Below, piece by piece: positions 1 through 10,018 of a stretch of 40,834 nt of DNA. Each line of letters opens with the position of its first letter. Positions within the stretch are counted from its first letter, which is position 1. This stretch comes from an uncultured SAR86 cluster bacterium (GTDB lineage: Bacteria > Pseudomonadota > Gammaproteobacteria > Magnimaribacterales > D2472). The stretch covers positions 1-40,834 of the forward strand of contig CABXJR010000007.1 of the NCBI GenBank assembly GCA_902512655.1, in the 5' to 3' direction. The notes under the pieces were generated by a model. It saw nothing but the letters and a program-made list of their open reading frames with translations, ran no database searches and was not told the origin of the DNA. The translations under genes and the position numbers were made by a program.

Positions 1-342
1 TCAGACGGCATTGCTCATATACATGCCTCTTTCAATAATACAATTATTACCATCACCGACAAGCAGGGTAATGCTGTTTGTTGGGCTACATCAGGCGGCT
101 CAGGTTTTCGTGGTTCAAGAAAAAGCACTCCCTTTGCAGCTCAGATAGCAGCTGAAAAAGCAGGAAATGCAGCTAAAGAGTTTGGCATGATCAACTTAGA
201 TGTAAAAGTTCGAGGTCCAGGAGGCGGAAGAGAGTCTGCAATCAGATCGTTGAACTCATGTGGTTTAAAAATTAAGAGTATTACGGATGTAACTCCATTG
301 CCTCACAATGGATGCCGTCCCTCTAAGAAACGTAGGGTATAG
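1..342 (+). CDS. rpsK: 30S ribosomal protein S11 (5' end missing)
   Basis: Small-subunit platform protein that helps shape the mRNA exit region with S7 and S18. The reading frame is open from base 1 and encodes 113 residues before TAG, so about 16 N-terminal residues lie outside the window (E. coli S11 has 129). Family landmarks are visible: [11 protein letters not shown] near the start, [20 protein letters not shown], the glycine-rich VRGPGGGRE, and the basic C-terminus [13 protein letters not shown]. The stop is followed at once by AGGAG, which serves as ribosome binding site for rpsD 9 bases downstream. Order rpsK-rpsD-rpoA-rplQ is the standard alpha operon. Confidence 0.97.
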   Translation, partial: SDGIAHIHASFNNTIITITDKQGNAVCWATSGGSGFRGSRKSTPFAAQIAAEKAGNAAKEFGMINLDVKVRGPGGGRESAIRSLNSCGLKIKSITDVTPLPHNGCRPSKKRRV

Positions 343-351
343 GAGAGTTAA

Positions 352-972
352 ATGGCAAGATATAGAGGTCCATCATTAAGATTATCAAGACGAGAAGGCA
401 CAGACCTTTATCTAAAAAGTGGCGCAAGAGCAATTGAATCAAAATGTAATATGGAAACGGCCCCAGGTGTTCATGGTCTCAGACGTGGCAGACTATCAGA
501 CTATGGGGTGCAGCTTCGTGAAAAGCAAAAGGTTAGAAGAATGTATGGTGTTCTAGAGAAGCAGTTTAGAAATTATTATAAAAAAGCATCTAAATCAAAA
601 GGTAATACAGGTGAGAATCTTTTAAGCTATCTCGAGCAAAGATTAGATAATGTTGTATATCGCATGGGATTTGCATCAACACGAGCAGAAGCTCGACAAC
701 TTGTTTCCCATAAAGCTTTTCATTTAAATGGTGTCACGGTCAATATCCCTTCATATCAAGTTCAACCCGGTGATGAGCTTGAGGTAAGAGAGAAATCTAA
801 AACACAATTAAGAATTAAAAGTGCATTAGATTTAGCCAATCAAAGAGAGGCCTGTGAGTGGCTTGAAGTAGATTCTAAAACTCTCAAGGGTGTATTCAAA
901 TCTGTTCCCGACAGAACTGATTTAAGTGCTGAAATTAATGAAAATCTCATTGTTGAGCTTTATTCAAAATAA
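352..972 (+). CDS. rpsD: 30S ribosomal protein S4
   Basis: Primary 16S rRNA-binding protein that nucleates assembly of the 30S body. In E. coli it is also the translational repressor of the alpha operon. The product has 206 residues, exactly the E. coli length. It begins [21 protein letters not shown], shorter in spacing but typical, followed by the helical domain ([20 protein letters not shown]). The S4 RNA-binding domain spans about residues 94-155 ([25 protein letters not shown], then HKAFHLNGV). An AGGAG motif sits just upstream of the ATG. S4 autoregulation cannot be judged because the operon leader is outside the window. Confidence 0.98.
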   Translation: MARYRGPSLRLSRREGTDLYLKSGARAIESKCNMETAPGVHGLRRGRLSDYGVQLREKQKVRRMYGVLEKQFRNYYKKASKSKGNTGENLLSYLEQRLDNVVYRMGFASTRAEARQLVSHKAFHLNGVTVNIPSYQVQPGDELEVREKSKTQLRIKSALDLANQREACEWLEVDSKTLKGVFKSVPDRTDLSAEINENLIVELYSK

Positions 973-1003
973 TTATTTATAAACATAAAAACGGAAGGAA
1001 ATT

Positions 1004-1969
1004 ATGGAAACATCAGTAATAGATCTTTTAGTCCCAACTGACATACAGGTTGACGATCAAGACAACAATACATCTAAAATTACTTTAGAGCCATTGGAGA
1101 GAGGCTTTGGCCATACTCTGGGCAATGCATTAAGAAGAATACTTTTATCTTCTATGCCTGGCGCAGCTATAACAGATGTCTCAATCGATGGCATTTCTCA
1201 TGAATACTCTACAATAGAAGGCGTGAGAGAGGATGTAATTGATATTCTATTGAATCTTAAAGATATGCCTATTAGCTTAATTGAGGGCACAACCGCAGTA
1301 ATTAAATTAGATGTTTCAGGCCCCTGTGAGGTAACCTCTAACTCATTTGAAGTGCCGGGTAATATTGAGTTACCTGATGAAGAGCATCATGTGGCTTCAT
1401 TGATAGACAAAGTTAGTCTATCTCTATCGGCAACAGTCAAAACAGGAAGAGGGTATGAACCAGCTGACGCAAGAAATGAAGAAGAAACTGCAGTAGGCGC
1501 TTTGAAAGTTGATGCCTCTTTCAGTCCAGTTAGAAGAGTTGCCTATAATGTAGAAAATGCTCGTTTTGAGAAAAGAACTGATTTAGACAAATTAATTGTT
1601 GAATTGGAAACAGATGGTACGCTTGATCCCAAGAAGGCAATAGAACACGCTGCAACTATAATGCAGCAACAGCTAGCTGCGTTTGTAGATCTAGATGCTA
1701 TAGCTGAACAAGAAGCGAAAAAAGATCAAAATGATTTTGATCCATTTTTGATGAGATCAATTGAAGAGTTAGAACTAACAGTGCGTTCTACTAACTGTCT
1801 TAAGGCTGAAAGCATATTCTTAATTGGAGACCTTCTTCAAAGAACAGAATTTGATCTATTGAAAACTCCTAATTTAGGTAAAAAATCTTTAAATGAAATA
1901 AAGGATGTTCTTGCATCTAGAGGCTTCTCTCTTGGCACAACATTAGAAAATTGGCCACCAATGGGTTAA
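1004..1969 (+). CDS. rpoA: RNA polymerase alpha subunit
   Basis: Alpha subunit whose N-terminal domain dimerises to scaffold beta and beta-prime, and whose C-terminal domain contacts UP-element DNA and activators. The product is 321 residues (E. coli 329). The N-terminal assembly domain carries [20 protein letters not shown]. The C-terminal domain from about residue 245 contains [10 protein letters not shown], then [20 protein letters not shown]261, N264 and C265 correspond to the E. coli DNA-contact residues R265, N268 and C269, so UP-element recognition should be preserved. GAAGG upstream of the ATG is a plausible ribosome binding site. rplQ follows after 4 bases. Confidence 0.98.
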   Translation: METSVIDLLVPTDIQVDDQDNNTSKITLEPLERGFGHTLGNALRRILLSSMPGAAITDVSIDGISHEYSTIEGVREDVIDILLNLKDMPISLIEGTTAVIKLDVSGPCEVTSNSFEVPGNIELPDEEHHVASLIDKVSLSLSATVKTGRGYEPADARNEEETAVGALKVDASFSPVRRVAYNVENARFEKRTDLDKLIVELETDGTLDPKKAIEHAATIMQQQLAAFVDLDAIAEQEAKKDQNDFDPFLMRSIEELELTVRSTNCLKAESIFLIGDLLQRTEFDLLKTPNLGKKSLNEIKDVLASRGFSLGTTLENWPPMG

Positions 1970-1973
1970 AAAA

Positions 1974-2390
1974 ATGAGACATAGAAAATCAGGTAGAAAA
2001 TTAAATAGGAACTCATCTCATCGTAAAGCTTTGATGAAAAATCTTGCTATTTCATTTATTGAAAGAGAGCTTATAAAAACAACAGTTCCAAAAGCTAAAG
2101 AGCTAAGATCTTTTATTGAGCCTTTGATTACAATGGCTAAACATGACTCTGTTGCGAATCGAAGAAGAGCATTTAATAAACTTAGGCTTGATTCTGCTGT
2201 TAATAAACTCTTTACTGAAATTGCTGTTAAGTCACAAGATCGACCAGGCGGCTATTTAAGAGTTATCAAAGCTGGCTTTAGACCAGGTGATAAAGCCGAT
2301 ATGGCATATGTTGAGTGGGTTGATAGAGATTTAGACAGCTCGTCTGAAGAAATAGCAGAGCCAGAGCTTGAAAAAGGCTCCGCAGCCTAA
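1974..2390 (+). CDS. rplQ: 50S ribosomal protein L17
   Basis: Large-subunit protein near the polypeptide exit tunnel. It starts [20 protein letters not shown], the canonical L17 opening, and contains [15 protein letters not shown] and the late [15 protein letters not shown]. At 138 residues it is longer than the 127-residue E. coli protein because of a serine/glutamate-rich tail (about residues 121-138). It is the last gene of the alpha operon. Its TAA stop overlaps the uvrA stop on the other strand by 4 bases, so the two operons converge with no space for a conventional terminator. Confidence 0.98.
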   Translation: MRHRKSGRKLNRNSSHRKALMKNLAISFIERELIKTTVPKAKELRSFIEPLITMAKHDSVANRRRAFNKLRLDSAVNKLFTEIAVKSQDRPGGYLRVIKAGFRPGDKADMAYVEWVDRDLDSSSEEIAEPELEKGSAA

Positions 2391-5209
2391 CTCTTTAGGG
2401 TTTCTTTTAAATATTTCCCTGTATAAGACTTTTTTGATTTAGCAATTTCGCTTGGAGGTCCCTCGGCTATTACTAGCCCCCCATCACTCCCTCCCTCTGG
2501 ACCCATATCTATTATCCAATCACTTGATTTGATCACATCTAGATTGTGCTCAATTACCACTACAGTATTACCTTGATCAGACAGTCTTTTTAAAACCCCT
2601 AGTAGTAATTCAATATCATAGAAGTGGAGGCCTGTAGTCGGTTCATCTAATATAAATAATGTTTTTCCAGTACTTCTTTTGGAGAGCTCTTTTGCAAGCT
2701 TAATTCTTTGAGCTTCTCCACCAGATAGTGTGGTTGCAGACTGTCCAAGGGTTATATAAGTTAAACCTACATCAGCTAGTGTTTGAAGTTTATTTTTGAT
2801 TGCTGGGATAGCTTGGAAGAATTCAAGAGCCTCTTCGACTGTCATATTTAAAACCTCAGCAATATTTTTACCTTTATAATTAACTTCAAGAGTTTGCTCA
2901 TTATATCTTTTGCCAATACAGACATCACACTTTACATAAATATCTGCTAAAAAATGCATCTCTACTTTTATCATCCCATCGCCTTGGCATGCCTCGCATC
3001 TTCCACCTTTTACGTTGAAGCTAAATCGACCTGGCTTATACCCCCTTGTTCTGGATTCTTCAGATTGAGAAAATAAGTCCCTGATATGTGAGAAGAGACC
3101 TGTATAAGTTGCAGGATTGGATCTCGGGGTTCGCCCAATAGGAGATTGGTCTATTCCAATGACCTTATCTAGGTGCTCCAACCCTTTAATTTGTTTGCAT
3201 TTGATTTCTTTATTTAGATTAGCTTTGTTAAGTAAAAAACTACTCATTGGCATCAAGGTCTGATTAATAAGTGAGGATTTGCCTGAGCCAGAAACTCCTG
3301 TAATACAAGTAAATACACCTACAGGAATTTTTGCAGTTATATGCTGTAAGTTATTTTCATATGCCTCAATTATTTCAATAAAATTATCGGGTTTCTTTGC
3401 ACTTTTAGGAAAATCAATTTTTCTTTTTCCAGATAAGTAAGCAGCAGTCATGGATTCATTGCTTTTTAATATATCTTTTAATTTTCCCTGAGCGCAAATC
3501 TCTCCACCATGTTTGCCAGCGCCTGGGCCAATATCAATAATATGATCTGCACACCTAATTGCTTCTTCATCATGCTCAACAACTATTACTGTATTTCCAA
3601 GACTTTTGAGGTGATAAAGAGTTTTAATGAGACGCTCATTATCTCTTTGATGAAGTCCTATTGAGGGCTCATCAAGAACGTAAGTTACACCCACGAGACC
3701 AGAGCCAATTTGACTAGCTAGCCTAATTCTTTGAGCTTCTCCCCCTGACAGCGTTCCAGCACCTCTGTCTAAGGTTAGATAATTGAGACCAACATCTTCA
3801 AGAAATGTAAGGCGTTCTTTAATTTCTTTTAAAATCTTTTCAGCAATCGTTGCTTTTGCGCCATCAAGTTTAATATTTTTAAAAAAAGACAATGCCTCTG
3901 ATATTTTTTGATTTGTAATATTTTGAATAGGCGTCTCATTTATGAAAATATTTCTTGATTCTTTTTTAAGCCTTGACCCTCCGCAAGCATTGCAGTGACT
4001 ATCCGAGAGCATTTTAGCTAACTCATTTCTAATAAACTCTGAGTCCGTTTCTTTAAATCTTCTTTCAGTATTTGGAATGATGCCCTCAAAACGATGTTGC
4101 CGAACTATTTTGCTGCCACTTCTAAAACTTTTTGAGAAGTTAATCTTATCCTTTGATCCCCATAAAAGGATATTTTGGATTTCTTTAGAATAAGATTTCC
4201 AGGGTGTATCTAAATCAAAATTGTAGTGCTTGGCCAAACATTTTAATTGATGAAAATAGAATCTATTTCTTCTATTCCATCCCTTAATAGCCCCTTCGTT
4301 TATCGATGCAGAATCATCTAAAATTAGTTTCTTTTGATCAAAATACTGAATGACTCCCAGGCCATCACATTTTTCACAAGCTCCAAAAGGGTTGTTAAAT
4401 GAAAACATTCTTGGCTCTAATTCAGTTACGGAATAACCGCACTGAGAGCATGAAAAATTTGAAGAATAAAGTAGCACTTCTGATTCTTCATCAAGAACTT
4501 CTATTTGAACAAGACCTTCGGATAGGCCAATAGCAGTATCAATTGATTCAGATAATCTAGATCGGTTGTCATCATTTTTTTGTAATTTCAGCCTATCAAC
4601 AATGGCTGAAATATTATGTTTTTGATTTTTATTTAATGCTGGAAATTCATCTAATGGATATACAACATTATTAATTTTTACTCTGACAAAACCCTCAGCT
4701 TTCAAATCTTCATAAATGCCAAGGTGTTCTCCTTTTTTACCTCTTACCACCGGAGCCATGACCATAATTTTTTTATCATAGCCAAGTGCATACACCTCAT
4801 CACATATCTCACTTACAGTCTTAGCAGACAGCTCCTCATCATGGTCTGGACAAATTGGAATTCCAATCCGTGCATATAATAATCTCAGATAATCATATAT
4901 CTCTGTAACAGTTCCCACAGTTGATCTTGGATTATGCGAAGTAGATTTTTGTTCAATGGATATTGCAGGGGACAGACCATCAATTTGATCAACATCTGGT
5001 TTTTCCATCATCGATAAGAATTGTCTTGCGTATGCTGAAAGAGATTCTACATAACGTCTCTGGCCTTCAGCATAAATAGTATCAAATGCTAAAGATGATT
5101 TTCCAGATCCTGATAATCCAGTGATCACAATTAATTCCCCTCTAGGAATCTCTAAAGAAATATTTTTAAGGTTATGCGTTCGGGCACCTTTGATAGAAAT
5201 TTTTTCCAT
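2387..5209 (-). CDS. uvrA: Excinuclease ABC subunit A
   Basis: DNA-damage recognition ATPase of nucleotide excision repair, acting as a UvrA2 dimer with UvrB. The product has 940 residues, the same as E. coli. It has two ABC ATPase modules: Walker [10 protein letters not shown] at 31-39 and a second GVSGSGKSS near 635-645. Both have an LSGGEAQRI signature and a D-E-P Walker B ([20 protein letters not shown]). Two CxxC...CxxC zinc modules are present, one starting CSQCGYS and one with CEACQGDG and CDVC. It is divergent from ssb, as in E. coli. I found no CTGT-N8-ACAG LexA box in the 67-nt gap, so SOS control is not evident. Confidence 0.98.
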   Translation of the reverse strand: MEKISIKGARTHNLKNISLEIPRGELIVITGLSGSGKSSLAFDTIYAEGQRRYVESLSAYARQFLSMMEKPDVDQIDGLSPAISIEQKSTSHNPRSTVGTVTEIYDYLRLLYARIGIPICPDHDEELSAKTVSEICDEVYALGYDKKIMVMAPVVRGKKGEHLGIYEDLKAEGFVRVKINNVVYPLDEFPALNKNQKHNISAIVDRLKLQKNDDNRSRLSESIDTAIGLSEGLVQIEVLDEESEVLLYSSNFSCSQCGYSVTELEPRMFSFNNPFGACEKCDGLGVIQYFDQKKLILDDSASINEGAIKGWNRRNRFYFHQLKCLAKHYNFDLDTPWKSYSKEIQNILLWGSKDKINFSKSFRSGSKIVRQHRFEGIIPNTERRFKETDSEFIRNELAKMLSDSHCNACGGSRLKKESRNIFINETPIQNITNQKISEALSFFKNIKLDGAKATIAEKILKEIKERLTFLEDVGLNYLTLDRGAGTLSGGEAQRIRLASQIGSGLVGVTYVLDEPSIGLHQRDNERLIKTLYHLKSLGNTVIVVEHDEEAIRCADHIIDIGPGAGKHGGEICAQGKLKDILKSNESMTAAYLSGKRKIDFPKSAKKPDNFIEIIEAYENNLQHITAKIPVGVFTCITGVSGSGKSSLINQTLMPMSSFLLNKANLNKEIKCKQIKGLEHLDKVIGIDQSPIGRTPRSNPATYTGLFSHIRDLFSQSEESRTRGYKPGRFSFNVKGGRCEACQGDGMIKVEMHFLADIYVKCDVCIGKRYNEQTLEVNYKGKNIAEVLNMTVEEALEFFQAIPAIKNKLQTLADVGLTYITLGQSATTLSGGEAQRIKLAKELSKRSTGKTLFILDEPTTGLHFYDIELLLGVLKRLSDQGNTVVVIEHNLDVIKSSDWIIDMGPEGGSDGGLVIAEGPPSEIAKSKKSYTGKYLKETLKS

Positions 5210-5276
5210 TTATTTGCAGATTTTTTATCCAGCGGATTTGTTTCGAGTTAAACTTAAGTAATTATAAGAGGTAATT

Positions 5277-5714
5277 ATGGCTAGAGGAGTAAATAAAGTA
5301 ATTTTGGTAGGTAATTTGGGGCAAAAACCTGAGATGCGTTACACCCAAACAAACACAGCAGTTGCAACACTTTCGATTGCGACCTCAGAATCATGGAAAG
5401 ATAAAGATTCTGGAGAGCAAAGAGAAAAAACAGAATGGCACAGAGTTGTCTTTTTTGGAAAACTGGCAGAAATCGCTGAACAATATCTTGATAAAGGCTC
5501 TCAGCTTTATGTTGAAGGCAAATTACAAACTAGAAAATGGCAAGATAAAGAAGGGAATGACAGATACACGACAGAAATACTTGGTAACGAGATGAACATG
5601 CTTGGTGGTAGGCAATCTTCCGGCGATGGAGGTGCTTATGATCAATCACAGCCAGCCTCTCAATCAGCTCCATCTCAAGCGTCTCAAATCTCAGAGGAAG
5701 ATATACCTTTCTAG
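5277..5714 (+). CDS. ssb: Single-stranded DNA-binding protein
   Basis: Binds and protects ssDNA during replication, repair and recombination, and recruits partner proteins through its C-terminal tip. The product is 145 residues. An OB-fold covers about residues 1-110 ([18 protein letters not shown], then [18 protein letters not shown] and [16 protein letters not shown]). A Gln/Ser/Ala-rich flexible linker follows, and the conserved acidic tip ends in EEDIPF. The ATG has AGAGG 5 bases upstream. It is divergent from uvrA. The following crotonase gene begins 6 bases after the stop, suggesting read-through into it. Confidence 0.98.
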   Translation: MARGVNKVILVGNLGQKPEMRYTQTNTAVATLSIATSESWKDKDSGEQREKTEWHRVVFFGKLAEIAEQYLDKGSQLYVEGKLQTRKWQDKEGNDRYTTEILGNEMNMLGGRQSSGDGGAYDQSQPASQSAPSQASQISEEDIPF

Positions 5715-5720
5715 ATTTCG

Positions 5721-6578
5721 GTGAGTTTCAAAACAATTACAATAGAACAGCATGAAAATCTCGCTGTTCTATTATTGAATAGACCAGAAAAATTAAACGC
5801 TTTTACATTTCTTATGATGGAAGAGCTAATAAGCGCATTTGATGCTATAGAAGCAGATGATAATTTAAAAGCGGTAATTATCTCGGGAGCAGGTAGAGCT
5901 TTTTGTGCTGGTGCTGACCTAAGCAGTGGCAAAGATACATTCAATCCATCTTTTGATAATTTTGCAGTTAAAGAGGATGATTTCAGAAGAGATTCAGGCG
6001 GAATTCTTACTTTAAGAATGTACAAATTTTTAAAGCCTATTATATTTGCGTGTAATGGTCCTGCAGTTGGCATTGGAGCATCCATGCAACTCCCAGGTGA
6101 TATTCGAATTGCCTCTGAAGATGCCAGATTCGGATTTGTATTTAATAACAGAGGGATTGTCCCTGATGCATGTAGTAGCTGGTTTCTTCCAAAAATTGTA
6201 GGCATTTCTAAAGCTTTAGATTTAACATTTTCTGGGAGAATCATTGAATCTAAGGAGGCTTTAGATATTTCATTAATTTCTAGCATCCATAAACCAGAAA
6301 ACCTCATTGATGACGCAATAAAAATTGCCCAAGAACTCATAGAAAAATCTGCACCAATCTCTATAGCTATAACCAGACAAATGCTTTGGAGATCATTTGG
6401 TCAAAGTGATCCTTATGATGCTCATGTAATAGAGAGCAAGGCTATTGATTCTAGGGGAGCATCAGATGATGCAAAAGAGGGAGTAAATTCATTTTTGGAA
6501 AAGCGTCCAGCAAAATTTACAAATTTGATATCTTCAGATATGCCTGACTTTTTTCCATGGTGGGACGATAAGGAATAA
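5721..6578 (+). CDS. Crotonase-family protein (enoyl-CoA hydratase/isomerase-like)
   Basis: Member of the enoyl-CoA hydratase/isomerase superfamily acting on an acyl-CoA thioester; substrate unknown. The GTG start at 5721 gives MSFKTITIEQHENLAVLLLN, the usual crotonase opening. Oxyanion-hole segments are GAGRAFCAGADLS and ACNGPAVGIGAS. The two glutamates used by classical hydratases are absent (Ser and Phe by my alignment). Instead there is Asp149 in GIVPDACSSWFLP, as in isomerase-like crotonases such as PaaG-type enzymes. Length 285 is slightly long because of a C-terminal segment ending PDFFPWWDDKE. It lies between ssb and csaA, a context that gives no pathway clue. Confidence 0.85.
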   Translation: MSFKTITIEQHENLAVLLLNRPEKLNAFTFLMMEELISAFDAIEADDNLKAVIISGAGRAFCAGADLSSGKDTFNPSFDNFAVKEDDFRRDSGGILTLRMYKFLKPIIFACNGPAVGIGASMQLPGDIRIASEDARFGFVFNNRGIVPDACSSWFLPKIVGISKALDLTFSGRIIESKEALDISLISSIHKPENLIDDAIKIAQELIEKSAPISIAITRQMLWRSFGQSDPYDAHVIESKAIDSRGASDDAKEGVNSFLEKRPAKFTNLISSDMPDFFPWWDDKE

Positions 6579-6580
6579 CA

Positions 6581-6919
6581 ATGAATGATTTAACTTGGAG
6601 AGAGTTTGAGAGAGTGGATGTGCGTGTTGGGACTATTCTAAATGCTGAAGAATTTAAAGAGGCAATCAAGCCTGCAATAAAAATGACTATAGATTTTGGA
6701 GAAGAGATAGGTATTAAAAAATCATCTGCTCAAATTACAGACCATTACGATCCTCAATCTTTAATAGGCATGCAGATTGCGGCAGTCATTAATTTTCCTA
6801 AAAAACAAATAGGACCATTCATGTCAGAGTGTCTCGTGACAGGATTTACTCAACCGGATGGAAGTATTATATTAGCTGTTCCTAACAAAGGAGCTTTGAA
6901 TGGATCGCGATTAGCTTAA
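6581..6919 (+). CDS. csaA: CsaA-like tRNA-binding-domain protein
   Basis: Small protein with a single tRNA-binding OB-fold of the CsaA family, described as an export-related chaperone in Bacillus subtilis; the role in Gram-negatives is unclear. The product has 112 residues, full length for the family. Diagnostic stretches are FERVDVRVGTILNAEEF, KMTIDFGEEIGIKKSSAQIT, and VINFPKKQIGPFMSECLV. It starts 2 bases after the preceding crotonase stop, so the two are probably translationally coupled. It converges on fabB with one base between stops. An alternative name would be the EMAP/Arc1p-like tRNA-binding domain protein. Confidence 0.85.
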   Translation: MNDLTWREFERVDVRVGTILNAEEFKEAIKPAIKMTIDFGEEIGIKKSSAQITDHYDPQSLIGMQIAAVINFPKKQIGPFMSECLVTGFTQPDGSIILAVPNKGALNGSRLA

Positions 6920-6920
6920 T

Positions 6921-8126
6921 TTATTTACTGAAAATTAAACTTGCGTTGGTTCCACCAAAACCAAATGAATTACTCATTACAGCATTTAATTTTTGCTCCC
7001 TCATTGATTGACAAATATTCAATCCTTCTGCTTCCTCAACCAAGCTATCTATATTAATCGATGGAGCAATAAAATCATGTTGCATCATTAGGATAGAATA
7101 AATTGCTTCTTGAGCTCCAGTTGCTCCTAGGGAGTGGCCAGTCATTGATTTTGTAGATCCAATTGCAGGAGCATTTTTACCAAATACTGCTTTTATTGCA
7201 CTAAGTTCAGCAAGATCTCCAACGGGAGTGCTTGTGCCATGAGCATTTATATAATCAACATCAGATCCGTAAGCTTCAATAGCTTCGCTCATGCATCTTG
7301 TAGCACCTTCACCTGACGGAGACACCATGTCATAGCCGTCAGAGTTTGCACAATAACCTTTTAGCCTTGCAATGATAGGTGCATTTCTTTTGATAGCATG
7401 TTCTTCTTCTTCAAGGATTAACATACCTGCACCACCAGCAATTACAAATCCATCTCTATCGACATCAAATGGCCTTGAGGCTTTTTCAGGCATATCATTG
7501 TATTGGGAGGAAAGGGCACCCATAGCATCAAACATGGAAGATGAAGTCCAGTGCTCTTGTTCTGCGCCCCCAGCAATAATAATATCTTGTTTGCCTAATT
7601 GAATAAGTTCTGCTCCATGGCCGATACAATGAGCGCTAGTTGAGCAAGCAGATGAAATAGAGTAATTCACTCCTTTAAGCTTAAGTGTAGTGCCCAAGAT
7701 AGCTGAAACAGTACTACCCATTGTTTTTGTAACAGCATAGGGTCCTATTCTTTTAGGCCCTCGTTCTCTTGCAGTATCTGATGCCTCTATTTGAGCTGCT
7801 GAAGATGCTCCGCCGGATCCAGCCACTATTCCAATTCTTGAAACATCCAGCTCTTCAAGGTTTAAGGATGCATGATGGATAGCTTCTTGAGCAGCAATAT
7901 ATCCAAACCCTGAAGCTTCACTCATAAAACGAAGAGTCTTTCTATCAATTAATTCAGCTAAATCAAGGTTTATTGACCCAGAAACGTGGCTTCTAAAACC
8001 CATATCTGAATATGTGGAGTTTTTGGAAATGCCTGACTTTCCTCTTTTTAGACTATTTAATACTTCTTGAGTATCCGAACCTATGCAAGAGACAACACCT
8101 ACGCCAGTTACAACCACATTTTTCAT
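6921..8126 (-). CDS. fabB: 3-oxoacyl-ACP synthase I (FabB)
   Basis: Condensing enzyme of type II fatty acid synthesis, needed to elongate the cis-3-decenoyl intermediate made by FabA to unsaturated fatty acids. The product is 401 residues with the KAS Cys-His-His triad: Cys161 in [11 protein letters not shown], His296 in [11 protein letters not shown], and His331 in [22 protein letters not shown] and the [16 protein letters not shown] region favour FabB over FabF. Its ATG overlaps the fabA stop by one base (TAATG), so translation is coupled. It is the last gene of an ispB-fabA-fabB transcription unit. Confidence 0.95.
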   Translation of the reverse strand: MKNVVVTGVGVVSCIGSDTQEVLNSLKRGKSGISKNSTYSDMGFRSHVSGSINLDLAELIDRKTLRFMSEASGFGYIAAQEAIHHASLNLEELDVSRIGIVAGSGGASSAAQIEASDTARERGPKRIGPYAVTKTMGSTVSAILGTTLKLKGVNYSISSACSTSAHCIGHGAELIQLGKQDIIIAGGAEQEHWTSSSMFDAMGALSSQYNDMPEKASRPFDVDRDGFVIAGGAGMLILEEEEHAIKRNAPIIARLKGYCANSDGYDMVSPSGEGATRCMSEAIEAYGSDVDYINAHGTSTPVGDLAELSAIKAVFGKNAPAIGSTKSMTGHSLGATGAQEAIYSILMMQHDFIAPSINIDSLVEEAEGLNICQSMREQKLNAVMSNSFGFGGTNASLIFSK

Positions 8127-8647
8127 TAGAATTCGCTAGTATCCTTAAACAGACCTACTCTTAAACCATCTGCTGAATAAACGTGACGATCATCTACAAA
8201 CATATTCCCATCAGCAAAGCCAACCACCGCTCCTCTGTTAACCACTCGTTTTATATCAATTTCATAGCTAACAATTTTTGCACTAGGAGTAACTTGACCA
8301 AAAAACTTTACTTTATCTGAACCTAATGCTCTTCCATAACCAGGTAACTCGAGCCAGCAAAGATAAAATCCCAATAATTGCCACATAGCATCCAAGCCAA
8401 GACATCCTGGCATTACTGGATCAGATTTAAAATGCACTTTGAAAAACCATAAACTGTCTTCAATATTTAGATTGGCAATAATTTTTCCTTTGGAGTATTT
8501 ACCTGAAGTTTTGTCAATTTGGTCAATCGAGTCGAACATAAGCATTTCGTCAGCTGGTAATCGACCATTACTTGGGCCAAATAGATCACCATTTCCGCAT
8601 GCCACTAAATCATCTTTTGAGTAACTTGAGGCAGGTATAAATGTCAT
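8126..8647 (-). CDS. fabA: 3-hydroxydecanoyl-ACP dehydratase/isomerase (FabA)
   Basis: Dehydrates 3-hydroxydecanoyl-ACP and isomerises the trans-2 product to cis-3, the branch point to unsaturated fatty acids. The product has 173 residues (E. coli 172). Active-site His72 lies in [14 protein letters not shown] and Asp86 in CLGLDAMWQ, equivalent to E. coli His70 and Asp84. This and the DAMWQ sequence separate it from FabZ, which is encoded separately at 31419. Its start overlaps the ispB stop by 4 bases (ATGA). The pairing with fabB is as in many gammaproteobacteria, but the upstream ispB partner is unusual. Confidence 0.97.
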   Translation of the reverse strand: MTFIPASSYSKDDLVACGNGDLFGPSNGRLPADEMLMFDSIDQIDKTSGKYSKGKIIANLNIEDSLWFFKVHFKSDPVMPGCLGLDAMWQLLGFYLCWLELPGYGRALGSDKVKFFGQVTPSAKIVSYEIDIKRVVNRGAVVGFADGNMFVDDRHVYSADGLRVGLFKDTSEF

Positions 8648-9612
8648 ATTTTCCTTATTTTGGAGAAGGTTATTAAGCCTAGTATCTCATTGTAGCAGGC
8701 ATGATGCTTTAATTTGTTTAGATGTTTTAAGGTTTCTTTTGTATATTTTTCTAACAAAGCGTTAATTTCTTTTTGTGTTTTTTTATTTTGTATTAATTGA
8801 TAGATTTTTTTTTGATCTTTTTTTAATATCTTTGATTTACCTAATTGACCCATAATATAATTTTTATCTTTTGTATTAGCTTGCTGAAGAGCAAAATATA
8901 AAGGAAATGTAATTTTCCCCTCCTTGAAATCTTTCAAGGCCGGTTTTCCTGTATCCAGTTTTAGCGCTTCATAATCCAGAATATCGTCTTGAATCTGGAA
9001 TGCAGTTCCCAAAGCCTTTCCCAGCAACCCAAATGTTTTAATTTCATCTTCAGGTCTACATGCAAGCATGGCCCCAGTTTTTGCAGATGCCTCAAAAAGT
9101 CTCCCTGTTTTTAAATAGCTCACTTTTAGCAAATCCTTAAGTTCAATAAGTTGTTTTTTTTCAAAGAGCTCTAATTGAATAATTTCGCCTCTAGCTATGT
9201 CATTGGTTGCTTTTGCTAATTCATCTAATACACAAGGAATCCCAAGTTTTACCATTAAAATAAAGGCTTTCGAATATATAAAATCACCCATCAAGACGCT
9301 GTATGAATTTGTCCAGACCTGATTCACAGATTTCGTTCCACGTCTTCGCTCTGACTCATCCACAACATCATCATGAACCAATGTTGCTGTATGCAAAAGC
9401 TCAATAATGCTAGCTAAATTAATTCTACTATTGGACTTTATGTCTTTCGATTTAGAGGCAAGCAAACATAACAAAGCTCTAGTTTTTTTACCCTCTGAAT
9501 TAAATATATATTTATAAATTTCTTGAATTATTTTTTCGCTAGCAAGCTCTTTTTTGATCGTGGATTGAACTCTTCCGAGTTCGGCTGTAGTGGTTTTTTT
9601 GAGTACGTACAT
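8644..9612 (-). CDS. ispB: Polyprenyl (octaprenyl) diphosphate synthase
   Basis: Trans-prenyltransferase that extends FPP with IPP to the C40-type side chain of ubiquinone. The product has 322 residues (E. coli IspB 323). The first aspartate-rich motif is DDVVD at 81-85 within ATLVHDDVVDESERRRG. The second is DDILD at 209-213 within FQIQDDILDY. Both bind Mg-diphosphate. GKKTRALL near residue 41 is the IPP-binding region. Divergence from rplU-rpmA-obgE is the classic gammaproteobacterial arrangement. Chain length cannot be read from sequence alone. A TATAAT element lies 23-28 bases upstream of the ATG. Confidence 0.93.
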   Translation of the reverse strand: MYVLKKTTTAELGRVQSTIKKELASEKIIQEIYKYIFNSEGKKTRALLCLLASKSKDIKSNSRINLASIIELLHTATLVHDDVVDESERRRGTKSVNQVWTNSYSVLMGDFIYSKAFILMVKLGIPCVLDELAKATNDIARGEIIQLELFEKKQLIELKDLLKVSYLKTGRLFEASAKTGAMLACRPEDEIKTFGLLGKALGTAFQIQDDILDYEALKLDTGKPALKDFKEGKITFPLYFALQQANTKDKNYIMGQLGKSKILKKDQKKIYQLIQNKKTQKEINALLEKYTKETLKHLNKLKHHACYNEILGLITFSKIRKI

Positions 9613-9634
9613 CTTAAATAATTAGAAGCCTAAA

Positions 9635-9640
9635 ATTATA
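9635..9640 (-). promoter_or_regulatory. -10 element for ispB-fabA-fabB
   Basis: On the minus strand a perfect TATAAT lies 23 bases before the ispB start codon, which would give a leader of about 15 bases. No good -35 is seen at 17 bases (GAAGGA). It sits back to back with the rplU promoter in the same 86-nt gap, so the two outward promoters overlap physically. Confidence 0.45.
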
Positions 9641-9648
9641 CATAAGTA

Positions 9649-9677
9649 TTGATAATTTCCTTCAGAAAGCGTATATT
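9649..9677 (+). promoter_or_regulatory. Sigma70-type promoter of rplU-rpmA-obgE
   Basis: TTGATA (9649-9654) and TATATT (9672-9677) are separated by 17 bases, each one mismatch from consensus. Transcription would begin near 9684, giving a leader of about 15 bases to the rplU ATG at 9699. This placement rules out an upstream in-frame TTG at 9678 as a start codon. Confidence 0.7.
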
Positions 9678-9698
9678 TTGCCACCTTTAGAGATAACT

Positions 9699-10016
9699 AT
9701 GTACGCAGTAATAGAAGCAGGTGGAAAACAACATAAAGTTGAGCTAGGACAAGTCTTAGAAGTCGATCTTATGCAAGAAGAATCAGGAGCGGAGCATGCT
9801 TTTGAAAATGTCATGCTGTATGTAGATGGTGATGACGTGCAGATAGGGCAGCCATACATAGAAAATGCCAAAGTCGTCGCTGAGATAGTTGAAGAAGTGA
9901 AAGGTGAAAAGGTTTCTATCCTAAGGTTCCGCAGAAGAAAAAATAGTATGAGAAAAATTGGACACAGACAGAGATACACTCAGATTAAAATCAAAGAAAT
10001 CAACGTAGGTAAATAG
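9699..10016 (+). CDS. rplU: 50S ribosomal protein L21
   Basis: Large-subunit protein that binds 23S rRNA with L20. The ATG at 9699 gives [18 protein letters not shown], the canonical L21 start, and a 105-residue product (E. coli 103). An upstream in-frame TTG at 9678 would add MPPLEIT, but lies next to the promoter -10 and before the likely transcription start. The late [23 protein letters not shown] is the conserved RNA-binding segment (residues about 77-99). AGAGA just before the ATG is a weak ribosome binding site. rpmA follows after 2 bases. Confidence 0.97.
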   Translation: MYAVIEAGGKQHKVELGQVLEVDLMQEESGAEHAFENVMLYVDGDDVQIGQPYIENAKVVAEIVEEVKGEKVSILRFRRRKNSMRKIGHRQRYTQIKIKEINVGK

Positions 10017-10018
10017 AA

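Noticed and set aside
5711-6340. Long antisense open frame of 209 codons opposite the first crotonase gene
   Set aside because: It is the mirror of a well supported crotonase frame, has Ser/Leu/Ile-rich composition typical of reverse-strand shadows, and shows no recognisable domain.
9678-9698. TTG start adding seven residues to L21
   Set aside because: It lies immediately after the promoter -10 and upstream of the likely transcription start; the ATG at 9699 gives the canonical N-terminus.
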